Positions 11,461-23,029 of a stretch of DNA of 64,000 nucleotides are shown piece by piece (position 1 is the first letter of the stretch; the number at the start of each line of letters is the position of its first letter). Source of the stretch: Przewalskia tangutica (Eukaryota; Streptophyta; Magnoliopsida; Solanales; Solanaceae); the NCBI GenBank assembly GCA_029844215.1, contig CM056734.1:13526501-13590500 (forward strand), written 5' to 3'. The notes under the pieces were generated by a model, which saw only the letters and a list, made by a program, of their open reading frames with translations, was not told the origin of the DNA and ran no database searches. The translations under genes were made by a program, and so were the position numbers.

Positions 11461-14400
11461 TGGCCACGACCGTTCGGGGCGTGATCGTGCCTTACCCGCA
11501 CCCAGTAGTCATACATCGTAGAAATCACGGAAAAATAAAACAACCAAAATATGAAACAGTATAAATAAGACACGCTTTAGAAAAAGTTGCCTTTCGGCAT
11601 ACATGTATATAAATACCCCAAAATGAACAGTTACATCCCAACCTTACAACAGGTCTACAGACCTCTAAGAGTTTAAAACAACAATGGCGGGATAGGGCCC
11701 CGCCATACCCTCAATACAAATATCTACAACGACAGGACCATACTAAAATGCTAAGCCTCCGAGAAACGGAGCTTTTCCAACGCCAAACGGTGATCCTAAG
11801 AACGGATCAACGGTAGGAGTACCTTTACTGCGGCGTAACGCAGCCGAAGGAGGTCAGTACAACAGGTACCAAGTATGTGAAACTGAAAATACTAAAAATG
11901 AAATCATAGTAGTCTATATAAAGCAGGAGACATGTATGATAACCAAAACTACAGTTCACAATAAATAAGCAGTCATGTCAAGTCAGGGACTCACGCCCTC
12001 AAAGTCATCATAAAACCGTGCGGGGTAAGTACGAGGCATAGCCGATTACTAAAACCCACGATAACAAGGTCGTAAATCAGATCATGAGATCTGCCTGCAT
12101 CGCCATGATCAAAGCCGCCACTCGCCCGCAGATCTAATGTGCGCGTCTAGCCTCGAACTTTCCGTAGCTCGCACGGGCCACTCGATGGCCCGCATGAGGT
12201 ATTCCCGCATCGAGGGTAGCTACTCCCGGCGCTCGACTCGCCGTCCGCGTAGCCAAGACCGCATGACCACAAGGGCGCATAATAACTCGAACTCCGTAGC
12301 TCGCATAGGTCATACGCACTGCATAAGGTATTCTCGAATCATGTGTCACTAGACCGCTTTGAGTCTACCCCACATCGGAGGGCAGCTTAACCCCCGGAAT
12401 CATGAGTGATATAATATCAACATGACAGTTTTATCGTTAAACAACCTAAGCACAATAAGGGAAAACCCCTCTACACAAACATCACAAGATACTAACTCAC
12501 GTAGCATCCTAACATGTTTACTTATCAAGTCAACAAGAAAGTATTACAAGACTATCACAAATCAATACAATCAAGTTATTCACACAAGGTACTTTCTACA
12601 TTATGCTAACAAGTTCGGGTTTTTAGCCCCAAAGTACTTCATGTATTACTCTTTTAAAAGATCCGTTTCTTTCACAAAAGTCACACAATACCCGTAGTAT
12701 AAAAATAGAGTGATTATCTTTTGAAGTAAATCAGAACACTTCTCTTGGTAAAATCAAGTAACAACATTCTTTTCCCAACGCTCAAGTTTGCCTAATTTCA
12801 ATTACTCAAGTTTCTCATTTTCGAAAAGGTTTCGTAGTTCATAGTTTTAATCCTTTAAAACAATTTGGGAAACATATACCTTATGTGTGAGTAGGTTATT
12901 ATTGTTCCTAACAATCTTATTACAGCAGCCATGATCTAGGAAATGTAATATCATTTTGTCTCGTCTTAGCTCCTATGCAGATGGAAGTTTCTACTGGTTT
13001 TAATAATACTTTATTAGTCAAAACATTTCCCTTTATTAGCGCTGCTGTGGTTTGTTCGACATTCATTCTGATCGGTAAAACATCATTCCTTTTGAAAACC
13101 AAAAATACTATTTACTCACGAATGAGGTTTCACACTTTTTAACAAAATTCATATTAGTATAATAAGTCAAGTCTCTTATTTCCTTAAATCAATAAATCGT
13201 TCTTTTTATCACTCTTAAGCCGTTATACCTAACTTCCCATAAAGCTAGTATAACTCTTAAGCTTTTAAAACCAAGTGTTACTCTTCTTTCAAAAAAGGTT
13301 TCTTAATTCTTTTGAACTACTTCAGATTCTTTTTATTCAGGCTTAAGTCAGAAGACATTGCGTAATTATTATTCAAAGCTTAAGTCCAAGACATTGCGTA
13401 ATTATTATTCGCTTAACACACGACGTCACCGTACTATATACATATTTATTTAAAATATCATGCTCAAGAGTATAGGAAGAATCACATACCTTCGTGAAAT
13501 CCACCTGCAAGTTGAATATGTCGCGCAGAGAATCGACCTATAACGATCAAATACGCCTATCAACGCCCGCATCAGTGCAAAGCTCTAGCGAGGGTTCGTT
13601 ATTCTATGGACATTTGGCGCAACTTCCCTGCGGTGAGCTACTCAAGTCTCATCGTGAAAACAGTCTATGTAAGTACGCTCTATTATTCATCTTTTAAACC
13701 CTTCTACTGTGATAATTCAATTCTATTCTTTAATATCCTTCTAAGTATTTAATACTTATTCCTATACTTCTACAGATATATACTCTAATTACAAAAGGAG
13801 GATAAGGTTATTTACCTCGTAAGCCCAATAATATCCTAGATAAAAGTCGCGCTGAGCAAGGTTTAGCTCCTAAGTTATGCGCTCCGATAGCTCCATGAAA
13901 CCTTAGAAGTTCTTCACAACTTCTACTAAGGACTAAGGGATTTGGGCTAGGTATTTTGGGCATTATAACAATACTGAAGGCAACTTTTCAACCAAGGGAG
14001 GGGGTAGGTTTCGGATAGGTGGGGTTGCTCTCGGCCAGAGCTTCAAAGGGAGGGGTGTGGTGGACGAAACAACAAGAGGAGAGGGAGGATTTGAGACTTA
14101 GAAAGATTGCTCAATTTAGGATGAAATAACTCTTCAACAAGGGGGGTATTTATAGGTCAAGAAATGACCAACCAATGGCCAAGATTATGCCAAGTACAAG
14201 GCAAGTGTAAGGTCAAGATTAGGGCAAGTGTCCTTGGCCAACTTGCACACAAAATATCCTACCAACTACAAGACAAAGATGGCCATCCATTCGCCCTATT
14301 GCGTGACAAGTCCATGAGAGGGTGACAAATGTCGCCTCTCGTTGGTCCAAAGTGTTCGTCTCTCGGAAAAATCCGCAAAAATTAGAAATGACATAGCCGG

Positions 14401-14835
14401 AATTTATCCTACGCGAGTCTTGTAAAACGTTTCGTCGGAAAACGACTCTAAACGGGTGTTGTGCACAAAGTGAAATCGTCCAAGCCAACTAGGGGGGGGT
14501 GACACGTGTCGCCCTCCTACACGTCCAACATATTTCATCTTCCGAAAAATATCCACAATGGCCAAAATCTCGAAAATAAAGTGGGCCCACAAAATCAGAA
14601 TTTCTCCGTGGGCCCACGTGACCATTTCCGAAAATAAAATTCCATAATTCTCTAATATTCCAAGAAGTCCGAATACCAAATCTGGGAATCCAATTCCCAT
14701 TAACGAACCTTTCTCCTTCACAAAAACCGGAAACTTTTCCGTGGAAAAATCACCTCTTTCTTCCTTTCCAATTTCAATGTCGTATTCTTGTACGTACGTC
14801 CTCGCATACATACCCTGGAACTACGGGGTATAACA
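11461..14835 (-). repeat. LTR of element C (5' LTR in element orientation)
   Basis: 3375 bp, partner of 5670-9026. On the minus strand it starts TGTTATACCCCGTAG. A TATA motif (CTATAAATA) at 14147-14156 would place transcription start inside this LTR. The plus-strand left end reads TGGCCACGACC instead of TGTCACGACC, a small change at the terminus. Confidence 0.9.
14147..14156 (-). promoter_or_regulatory. TATA box of LTR C
   Basis: CTATAAATA on the minus strand, about 680 bp into the LTR. It is conserved in the other copy near 8348-8357 and in the related solo LTR at 51683-51691. Confidence 0.6.
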
Positions 14836-14840
14836 GAAAA
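14836..14840. repeat. Target site duplication of element C (right copy, gaaaa)
   Basis: Right copy of the 5-bp duplication; LTR B resumes immediately with gttgaggcgg. Confidence 0.92.
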
Positions 14841-15758
14841 GTTGAGGCGGTTTTCAGCCTATAAAAGGAGAACCCTAGGCAGTTTTTGAGGGTTCTCCTT
14901 CTTGCACAACACAAGATTTTTTGCTTGGAGATTGGACACCATTAGTTTAGTAATTTCTTTTCCCTTTCTTGTTCTTTATTTCAGTTTTGCATGATGAACA
15001 TGGAATTAGTTCTTGTCATCTTTATGGCTAGGAACTAATTCTCTTATAGGGCTTTCTATGTTGAATTTCTTGAAACTTATGTTATAAATTAATGCATGCT
15101 TATGGTTATTTTTCTTATTGAGAGATCTATTCAATAATTGAGTTGAATTCTTGGTAATTAATTGACAACTAATTATCACTATATGATTTCTAATCAGTTA
15201 CGAAAAGGGGATTGTGAATATCCGTAAGTTGGGTAGACATTCTTGGATTGGGGATGAAAATATCTCAATTATTTATGTAGCGTTGATGAGAGGCTTAACA
15301 ACCCTAATTTTGCGCATTGTGCGTGACGGCCAACTAGGTTTTGTTCTTAATCCTCCTATAAAGTTATCCTTATCACCAAATGTAGGTAAGGTGCGACATT
15401 GAGGTTGAGTGTTTATATAACCTAACGGAGTATAAAAGCGATTTAAAGAAACCGCTTTCTCCAAAAGAAGAATACCATAAGTTAATGCATTAGTAAGTAG
15501 CATAAGCGGATAGTAAGGATACATGGAAGCCCTATTCCCATCACATCTGAAGTAAATCTTTATATTTTACATAGTTTTCATAATTCTTAGTTATAAACAA
15601 CCAAATCAATTATCAATTCGCCAAATAGATACTAGAAAATAGATATTTGGTACTTGAACCCTAATCGGCAGGGCGATATTCGGTCTTATCAAAGACTATA
15701 CTACTTGTCACGATAACGTGCACTTGCGTTTAAAGTGTGTGCATCTTAACGCGCATCA
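14841..15758 (+). repeat. 5' LTR of element B, second part
   Basis: Matches 22126-23024 of the right LTR and ends GCGCATCA. A TATA motif CTATAAAAGG at 14860-14868 (partner 22139-22147) is the likely LTR promoter. Confidence 0.9.
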
Positions 15759-15764
15759 AGTTTT

Positions 15765-15782
15765 TGGCGCCGTTGCCGGGGA
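15765..15782 (+). promoter_or_regulatory. Primer binding site of element B (aspartate tRNA type)
   Basis: TGGCGCCGTTGCCGGGGA begins six bases after the LTR end. This is the well-known Athila-type primer site, complementary to the 3' end of tRNA-Asp. Confidence 0.88.
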
Positions 15783-16024
15783 TTAGGCATTAGTTCAATA
15801 TCAAATTTGTCTATTTTTAATTTCTAATTTGGCTTTTATTTTGATTTTTAATTTTTACGTTTTTCTTTTGAAAAATTCGAGGTGCCGTGATTTGTCGTCT
15901 GTTTTTTATCTATTTCAGGAAGTCAGTTTATGCGAAGGAGAAGAGGAGCAGACACTCTTGTTCCCTTCAATCCAGAAATTGAGAAAACTCGCAAAGCGAG
16001 CGAAAGAATCAGCGGAGTGCAACC

Positions 16025-17450
16025 TTGTTAGAGATGAACGACGTTCAGAACAACAACGGGATGGGAGAAGGGTTAGGAGAGAATCAACCCCATCCAGGAA
16101 TGCCTAGGCAAGTGCCAACAGACGTGGAAGAGAGAGTCCAAGTCCATCCAGAACGAAGTTTGGGAGACTATGTGCTACCAAGAGTGAATGGAGCACAGAC
16201 ATGCATTAGGCTCCCTGCAATAGGAGCCAACAACTTCGAGATAAAACCAGCGATTCTGAGCATGGTACAGCACACAGTGCAATTCGGAGGACTGCCATCG
16301 GAGGATCCACATATGCACATAGCTAATTTCTTGGAGCTATGTGCAACTTTTAGATATAACGGCGTTACTGATGATGTCGTCAGATTGAGGCTCTTTCCCT
16401 TCTCACTCAGGGATAGAGCAAAAGTATGGTTGAATTCCCTGCCGGCCGATTCGATTTTCACATGGCACGAGCTGGCACAGAAATTCCTAGCCAAGTTCTT
16501 TCCCCCGTGTAAAGCAGCAAAACTGAGAGGGGAGTTGAACAACTTCTACCAAGCAGATGGAGAGTCCTTATATGAAGCTTGGGAAAGGTTCAAAGATCTA
16601 CAGAGAAAGTGCCCACACCATTCGTTGAGTTGTGGAACTTGGTCCACATCTTCTACAACGGTGGCGAGACTACCGAACTATCATAGATGCAGCAGGTGGA
16701 GCATTCATGAGGAAAAGCGACCGCGGCGCCATGAGTTATTAGAAGACATGGCCACTAACAACCATGTCACGGAAGAGAGGTCGACGAATGGGAGAAGAAC
16801 AGTGGGAGTCCATGAAATAGACGCTATTGCTGCCTTGAATGCCCAAGTGGCCCTTCTAGCTAACAATTGCAAAGAACATACAAATGTCGATGAATGCGAT
16901 GCAGATGCCTAAAGCTGCGAGATATGTGGTGGCCACATACATTTGATAGGTGTCCTTCAGGATCCCAACAATATACGATGGAGCGGCGGAGTGTCGTGCC
17001 ATAGGTAACTATCAAAGGCAGAACAACCCCTACTCTAACACTTATAACCCGGGATGGAGGAATCACCCAAATTTCTCATGGAAAGGAGACTAGGGGCAGC
17101 AGAATCGGCACGAGGCGGCGAATCGATCTGATAGGCAACAGAACCAATACCGAGGCAGCAGAACCAATACTTGGGCGATGCAGAACCAGCAGAACGAGAA
17201 TCGGCAACCTTCATTCAAGCCCTACAAAGATCAGCGATTCAATGCACGGTTGTAAAGAAAATCGGATGAGTAGCGATTGTAGCACTTGCCAATGTCGCAC
17301 CCGATTCATGACAGAAGCTAGATCCTCATTCAGAAACTTGGAGACACAGGTAGGGCAGCTAGCTAAGCAGGCAAACATCAGGCCACAGGGGACATTGCCA
17401 AGCAATACAGAGGTAAATCCAGGAAGCGATGTCGAGCAATGCGGTTGAGA
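16025..17450 (+). pseudogene. Element B gag (Athila-like), frameshifted
   Basis: The frame at 16025-16912 starts MLEMNDVQNNNG and contains 'RSLGDYVLP', 'NNFEIKPAILSMVQ', 'QFGGLPSEDPHMHIANFLEL', 'RLRLFPFSLRDRAKVWLNSL' and 'FFPPCKAAKLRGEL', the conserved capsid domain of Athila/Tat gag proteins. After 'LYEAWERFKDLQRKCPHH' (near 16620) the frame shifts and returns near 16735 at 'ELLEDMATNN'. A stop at 16912 is followed in another frame by the zinc-knuckle motif CEICGGH (16915-16955), so the nucleocapsid is also frameshifted. It would form virus-like particles in the cytoplasm if intact. The start is chosen as the first ATG before the conserved domain. Confidence 0.85.
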
Positions 17451-17522
17451 AGTGGAAGACAATGGAAGCGGCGACCACCGGCCCGAGAGTTGAGAAGAAA
17501 TCGAGTTAGAAAAAGAAGGTGA

Positions 17523-18187
17523 TTGAGCCTAGCCGGTGATAGAAAACTCCGGAGAAGGAGTATACGAAAGATCCTTTTCCCCCAGAGATTACAGAGGAAG
17601 GCGGTCGATAAACAATTTTCCAAATTTTTGGAAGTATTCAGGAAGCTGCATATCAACATACCTTTTATAGAGGCTTTGGAGCAGATGCCTTCCTACTTCA
17701 AGTTCATGAAAGAAATCTTGGGGAAAAAGAAGAAGCTAGCAGAATATGAGATAGTAGCACTAACAGAAGAGTGTAGTGCTATCCTGCAAAAGAAGTTGCC
17801 ACCAAAGCTAAAGGATCCTGGTAGCTTTACACTACCTTGCACAGTGGGCAGGGTGACTTGCAACAGAGCTCTATGCGATTTAGGGGCAAGTATAAATCTG
17901 ATGCCCTTATCAGTTTTTAAAAGATTGGAGTTGGGAGAGGCCAAACCAACCACGTGAGTCCGCAACTAGTGACAGACGATGGTTCATCCACGAGAAAAAT
18001 TGAGGACGTGATTGTGAAAGTAGGAAAATTCTTCTTTCCGCAGACCTCATTCTTGACATGGAAGAAGACGCGAAATCCCTATCATATTGGGAGGCCATTC
18101 CTAGCAACGGGAAGAGCTTTGATTGATGTTGAAAGAGGAGAATTAACACTAAGGGTGGAGTTCAAGAAATGGTGTTTAAAGTTTTAA
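17523..18187 (+). pseudogene. Element B aspartic protease region
   Basis: The first frame (17523-17957) contains 'HINIPFIEALEQMPSYFKFM', 'GSFTLPCTVG' and the active-site segment 'LCDLGASINLMPLSVFKRL', where DLGAS stands for the catalytic D-S/T-G motif, as in many Athila/Tat proteases. The second frame (17954-18187) holds the flap and C-terminal part ('FLTWKKTRNPYHIGRPFLAT', 'ALIDVERGELTLRV'), separated by a frameshift near 17955. In family members reverse transcriptase should follow directly. Here the homology ends at about 18190. Confidence 0.82.
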
Positions 18188-19342
18188 ACACGCCATCGAG
18201 CCACCAACAATGAGTGGGTGCTTTGCAATCAGCACCATCAAACCATGCGAGCCGATACAAGTCAACCAAAGAGCGATGAGCCCAAGAAAGCGTGCATGGT
18301 TTCTTTGAAATGCCACTAAGGAGGTAAGTTTTCTGAACTCCCTATTGCGATAATGCCAAGAAGAAAAGAAAGAAAAGCGCCAAATGTGGAGGAAATGGAT
18401 AGGTTGGGGCTTAATCCACCCTGTGGTTATTAAGGCTAAGGAACTTGCGTCCGTAAAAGACGTTAAAAACATGCTACGTGGGAGGCAACCCAACGCTTTC
18501 AATTTTGTTATTTTAATTTACTCTTTAGTTAATTTTATTTTATCTAAGAAACGATCTCACGGTCTTGGGGTTTTGTGTTTGTCTTTGTGATTGATGTGCA
18601 GGAAATAAATCAAGAAAAGCAAGAATTTCGAAAAAGCGGGTAGCCAGCGCTGAAGCGAGCGGCGCCAAAAAAACTTAACAGGCGCAGAAGTTTAAGCGTC
18701 GCGGCGCCCAGGAGCAGGCTCGCGGCGCCAAAAGAGGTGAAAGTTTGCCAAGTCTAGGAGCCGCGCCAGAATGCAGTGCGTGGCAAAGTCGAAGGAGCGC
18801 AGGAGATTGGGCGCCGTGGCGCCAAAAAGCGTCGCGGCGCGGCGGGGTCGAAACTTAAAAACGCCCAAAAATCAGATTTTCCCCAATTCCAATATCAAAA
18901 ACCTAACTTCCCCTCTCCAAAAACCCACGAAATTCCAGAAATTTGCCCACAAATCCTCCACAAATCCAACCCAACCACAACTTAAACTCTTAAATTCCTA
19001 AAAAACCCCAACTATCTCAAACAACGAAGCTACATTCCATACCCTCAAGTCAACCAATTGAAACAAGAACAGCGTGAAGCTCTCATAAAAAGGTAATCCC
19101 TTTCTTTGTTCTTGAATCCTTTTACTGAAGTCATAGGAAGTAATAGTTTGGAGGAGTATTGTAGTTGAGGTAGTTTGGGTGCTGAAAAGTGATTGTGAAG
19201 GTTGTGGGTAAAGAGTAGAAAAGGAGGTTGTGGATATTGAGTAGAAAGGTTGAAGTTTGGAGGTGTTGTATTCGCTGCTAGTGTTGAGTGTGTAGGAGAC
19301 AGTTGTGCCACTAAAGTATAAGCTGCAGATTTTGTTTTAAAA
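18188..19342 (+). other. Element B: deleted pol region and spacer with GGCGCC cluster
   Basis: No reverse transcriptase, RNase H or integrase is present in any frame. The segment 'gctacgtgggaggcaacccaa' style sequence at about 18474-18494, which follows pol in Athila-type elements, is retained, so the missing enzymes were lost by internal deletion or were never present in this subfamily. A cluster of GGCGCC/GCGCC motifs lies at about 18640-18845. Frames at 18771-19001 are chance frames of this tract. Confidence 0.7.
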
Positions 19343-20405
19343 ATGGCCACCAGAAAGAGAAGAGGCTCCACATCCACCCCAACCCCACAATACGACGAAA
19401 ATAGGTTTGTAAGCTACGAAGCCTCCCAAAGATATAAAAAGCTTGATACCAGACCCATAATACCAGAAAGGGGAATGGACTACCAGAGGGAGCCATATGG
19501 GGAGGAAGACGTTTATGAGCCCATTCGGGTGATGATTGAGTTAAGGGATTGGAGAAAATTTGTGAATCCGGAGAAGATAGCACCATTAAACACAACAATG
19601 ATGCGTGAATTTTATGCCAATTTTCCGGAAAAGATGGAAAGGGGATGCTTTGTAAGGGGACGTTATGTGCCTGTGACAGCAGAGGATATAAATATACAAT
19701 TGAAAACAGTTGATGTTGAAGAAAGAAGTGATTGGAATCACTTTAGAACATGGTCTAGAAGCATTGACCACATTTGGAATGCCGTTGCGAACAGTGAGCT
19801 ACCGTAGAATGTTTTTGATATTGGAAGAAATGGGTCAAGAACCTTTGAGCAGTGCATTCAAAAGTAGCCAAAGGTTGGCTATATTTCGTCGGCCGCGTGA
19901 TTCCATCCACGCACTTCACCGCAGAGTGCGGAGGATAGGATCAAACCGATATATGGAATTATGAGGGTTGGCGATTGATGTGGGAAAGAAATAGTGCAGA
20001 GCATTGAAGAAATCAACAGTTGGTAACAACAGCGGATTGGGACATGACTCACCATCACTGGCTATGTCACGAGTGCGGTTGTAAACCTACCACCGACACT
20101 CATGAAAGAAACCAACCGGTGTCCTATGGGATAGTGCACTCTTTCCTGCACCCAAGCCCCAAAGAAGCTAGACGAGAGTACCACCCAGCGGCAGCGAACA
20201 GAGGCCGCCATGGATGAAGAAGAGCACGAAATAGGGCTCAATATGGCGAGACCCGACCACCACCAACGGGAAGCGAGAACCTTGAGCCCACAATAGGGCA
20301 ATTGTACCAACATCGAGAGGAGGATGATGCGGACGCGCAAACGATGGTACAAGGACAGCAAGAAACAAGGCAACAAATCAACGAGCTGAGTGCCTTATTC
20401 AACTA
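19343..20405 (+). pseudogene. Element B second ORF, plant transposon-associated domain
   Basis: The frame at 19343-19807 starts MATRKRRGSTSTPTPQYDEN and contains 'RFVSYEASQRYKKLDTRPII', 'PERGMDYQREPYGE', 'WRKFVNPEKIAPLNTTMMRE' and 'FYANFPEKMERGCFVRGRYV'. This resembles the so-called putative plant transposon protein domain found downstream of pol in Athila/Tat elements of many plants. Its function is unknown. A frameshift at about 19805 leads into another frame (19710-19964), and the C-terminal charged region to about 20405 is broken. It sits between the pol-less spacer and a long AT-rich 3' untranslated region. Confidence 0.65.
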
Positions 20406-21637
20406 ATGGTCGATGCATTATCCACCGCCACCACCACCATTTTAGCCAAAGTCTGTAAGTGTCTTTTTCTTTTATTTTCTTTGAGTCTTACACACATTGG
20501 TGACAATGTGTGATTTAAGTTTGGGGGTGTTTTATTTGTGTGTCATGTTATGTTTTAATTAAGTCTTTTTATTTGTTTTATGTTTATTTTGAGTCACCAA
20601 AATTTTTCTTTTTTGAGTCATAATTGCCTGTCAAAGATCATGTATGATGTAGTTGCTAGAAATACCTAGTGAAGTAAGGTGGAATAATGTAAAGGAATTG
20701 AAACAACTATCTAAACACTTAGGTTAGATATGCCAAAAACTCATAGAATCTGTCTATTTGGAGTTTCTTGCTCGAATTACGCATACTAAATGATAAATGC
20801 TTATGTGTTATGATTGCTTGCTATTTGAGGCGAAATAGTTAGGATATGAATGTTAGGGAGATGACTCAGACATTTCTTTGATAGTCAATTCTTACCATTC
20901 TTTTCTATCCTGTACTTTAAAAATATCCCTAGTCATCCCCATTGAGCCTAAATTTGAAACTTCTTCTTTGACACCCTATATTCCCACAAATTGTGCCATA
21001 AGTGAAAATATGAAATAGTGGAGTACATTGTGTTAAAAAGAAGAAACAAAAAGAGTGAACAAGTTTGATGCACCCCAATGGAAAAGTAATAAGAAAGAGG
21101 CAAAAGCCTAAGTTTGGGGGTGCCTATTAGTATAATACACTTCACTCTCCCAAAACAAAAGAGGGGAATGATAGAATTGAAGTGAAGGAAAGAATCAAAA
21201 GAAAAAGGGAAAATTGAAAAGCCAAAAGAGCTTATGGTACAGAAAAATGAGCCTAAATGCCTATCTTTACCAACCCCTACCTAAGCCTACAAGATCTGAC
21301 CCTTAAAGTCCTGAAGATCTCTTTTATGCATATCTAGAATTAGTGGAGAATAGCAAGTAAGCAAGCCATAGGAATTCTTGAATTTATATGCATGATTTAG
21401 TATATTGACTTCCATTAAGCATGATGAATATGAGTTTGCGAAATATTTAGCTTCATGTGGTTAGTGTGCTGAAAATTTCATGTTATATGATTCCTGCATA
21501 TTATTCTGCTAACCTTCATGTTTTTCTAGTTAACATTTATGCAGCAAAAGTGATCAATGGCAGGGAGTCCTTTTATTTTTCGTTCTTTGAGTCTTTTTAT
21601 TTTATTTCTTTCTATTTTTGCTCGAGGGCGAGCAAAG
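20406..21637 (+). other. Element B 3' untranslated region
   Basis: AT-rich sequence without coding potential. The G-rich phrase aagtttgggggtg appears three times (about 20517, 21110 and 21640). The last is next to the LTR. Confidence 0.6.
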
Positions 21638-21655
21638 GTTAAGTTTGGGGGTATT
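21638..21655 (+). promoter_or_regulatory. Polypurine tract of element B
   Basis: TTAAGTTTGGGGGTATT lies immediately before the right LTR start TGATCGG, as in Athila-type elements. Confidence 0.8.
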
Positions 21656-23024
21656 TGATCGGTGTATTTTATATACACCTTTTGAGTCAGTTTTAGTTAG
21701 TCTTTTGTCCCATTTTGCACATATAAGTGTCATATTAGGATAATTTTCCTTTCTTTTGAGTCAAAGTGGTTAAAATGGCCAAATGGCGGAAAAGGAGCAA
21801 AAAGAGGGCAAAAGAGGAGATGCGGCCAGAGAAAGTGGCGAACGAGGCTAAAATCGCACCAGCACAGCGCGCCTGCAGTAAAACGAGGCGGCGCCACATT
21901 CTGAAGGCTGCGAAGACTCGGCGTCATGGCGCCCTCGAGACAGATCACGCGCGGCGCGCAAACATCCGAAAGCCACAGAGTTGGCGCCATGGCGCGCCGA
22001 GCAGCGAATATAAGGGCGCGGCGTAAAACACCCGACGGATTGCGAACTTCGGCGCCGCGCCAGCAGGCGGCGCGACGCGAAAAAATAGGTTTTGACGGAT
22101 TTTGGGCCAGCTGCGAGGAAAAGTTGAGGCGGTTTTCACTATAAAAGGAGAACCCTAGGCGATTTTGAGGTTCCCCTTCTTGCAACACAAGATTTTTGCT
22201 CTGAGATTGGACACCATTAGTTTAGTAATTTCTTTTCCCTTTCTTGTTCTTTATTTGATTTTGCATGATGAGCATGGAATTAGTTCTTGTCATCTTTATG
22301 GCTAGAAACTAATTCTCTTATAGCTTTCTATGTTGAATTTCTTGAAACTTATGTTATAAATTAATGCACGCTTATGGTTATTTTTCTTATTGAGAGATCT
22401 ATCCAATAATTGAGTTGAATTCTTGGTAATTAATTGACAACTAATTATCACTATATGATTTCTAATCAGTTTCGAAAAGGGGATTGTGAATATCGTAAGT
22501 TGGGTAGACATTCTTGGATTGGGGATGAAAATACCTCAATTATTTATGTAGCGTTGATGAGAGGCTTAACAACCCTGATTTTGCGCATTGTGCGTGACGA
22601 TCAACTAGGTTTTGTTCTTAATCCTCCTATAAAGTTATCCTTATCACCGAAAGATGTAAGGTGCGATCTTGAGGTTGAGTGTTTATATAACCCTACGGAG
22701 TATAAAACGATTTCAGAAACCGCTTTCTCCAAAGAAGAATACCATAAGTTAATGCATTAGTAAGTAGCATAAGCGGATAGTAAGGATACATGGAAGCCTA
22801 TTCCCATCACATCCAAGTAAATCTTTATATTTTACATAGTTTTCATAATTCTTAGTTATAAACAACCAAATCAATTATCAATTCGCCAAATAGATACTAG
22901 AAAATAGATATTTGGTACTTGAACCCTAATCCCAGATGACGATATTCGGTCTTATCAAAGACTATACTACTTGTCACGATAATGTGCACTTGCGTTTAAA
23001 GTGTGTGCATCTTAACGCGCATCA
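21656..23024 (+). repeat. 3' LTR of element B
   Basis: 1369 bp, uninterrupted partner of 5206-5669 plus 14841-15758. It contains a GCGCC-rich block at 21850-22080 and a TATA motif at 22139-22147. It ends GCGCATCA before gtacc. Confidence 0.92.
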
Positions 23025-23029
23025 GTACC
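23025..23029. repeat. Target site duplication of element B (right copy, gtacc)
   Basis: Right copy of the duplication at 5201-5205. Confidence 0.9.

Larger units (their letters stand above)
5670..14835 (-). mobile_element. LTR retrotransposon C, gypsy-derived, large LTRs and short decayed interior, inserted in LTR of B
   Basis: The element is read on the minus strand, with two LTRs of about 3.36 kb (11461-14835 as 5' LTR, 5670-9026 as 3' LTR) around only 2.4 kb of interior. Termini and primer site are of the same type as element A (TGTTATACCCCG start). The interior retains a gag zinc-knuckle region and pieces similar to the integrase tail of A, but no protease, reverse transcriptase or RNase H. 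This structure resembles a large retrotransposon derivative. The matching gaaaa duplication and empty site show it is the youngest of the three nested insertions. Confidence 0.9.
5206..23024 (+). mobile_element. LTR retrotransposon B, Athila-like, non-autonomous, inserted in integrase of A
   Basis: The plus-strand element has LTRs of about 1.38 kb, the left one split into 5206-5669 and 14841-15758 by element C, and the right one at 21656-23024. It begins TGATCGG and ends GCGCATCA with duplication gtacc. Inside come a primer site complementary to aspartate tRNA (15765-15782), gag (16025-about 17450), aspartic protease (17523-18187), a short region with no reverse transcriptase, RNase H or integrase, a second reading frame (19343 onward) and a G-rich polypurine tract. 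Its own length is about 8.65 kb. Loss of the replication enzymes means it would need a helper element. Confidence 0.9.
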
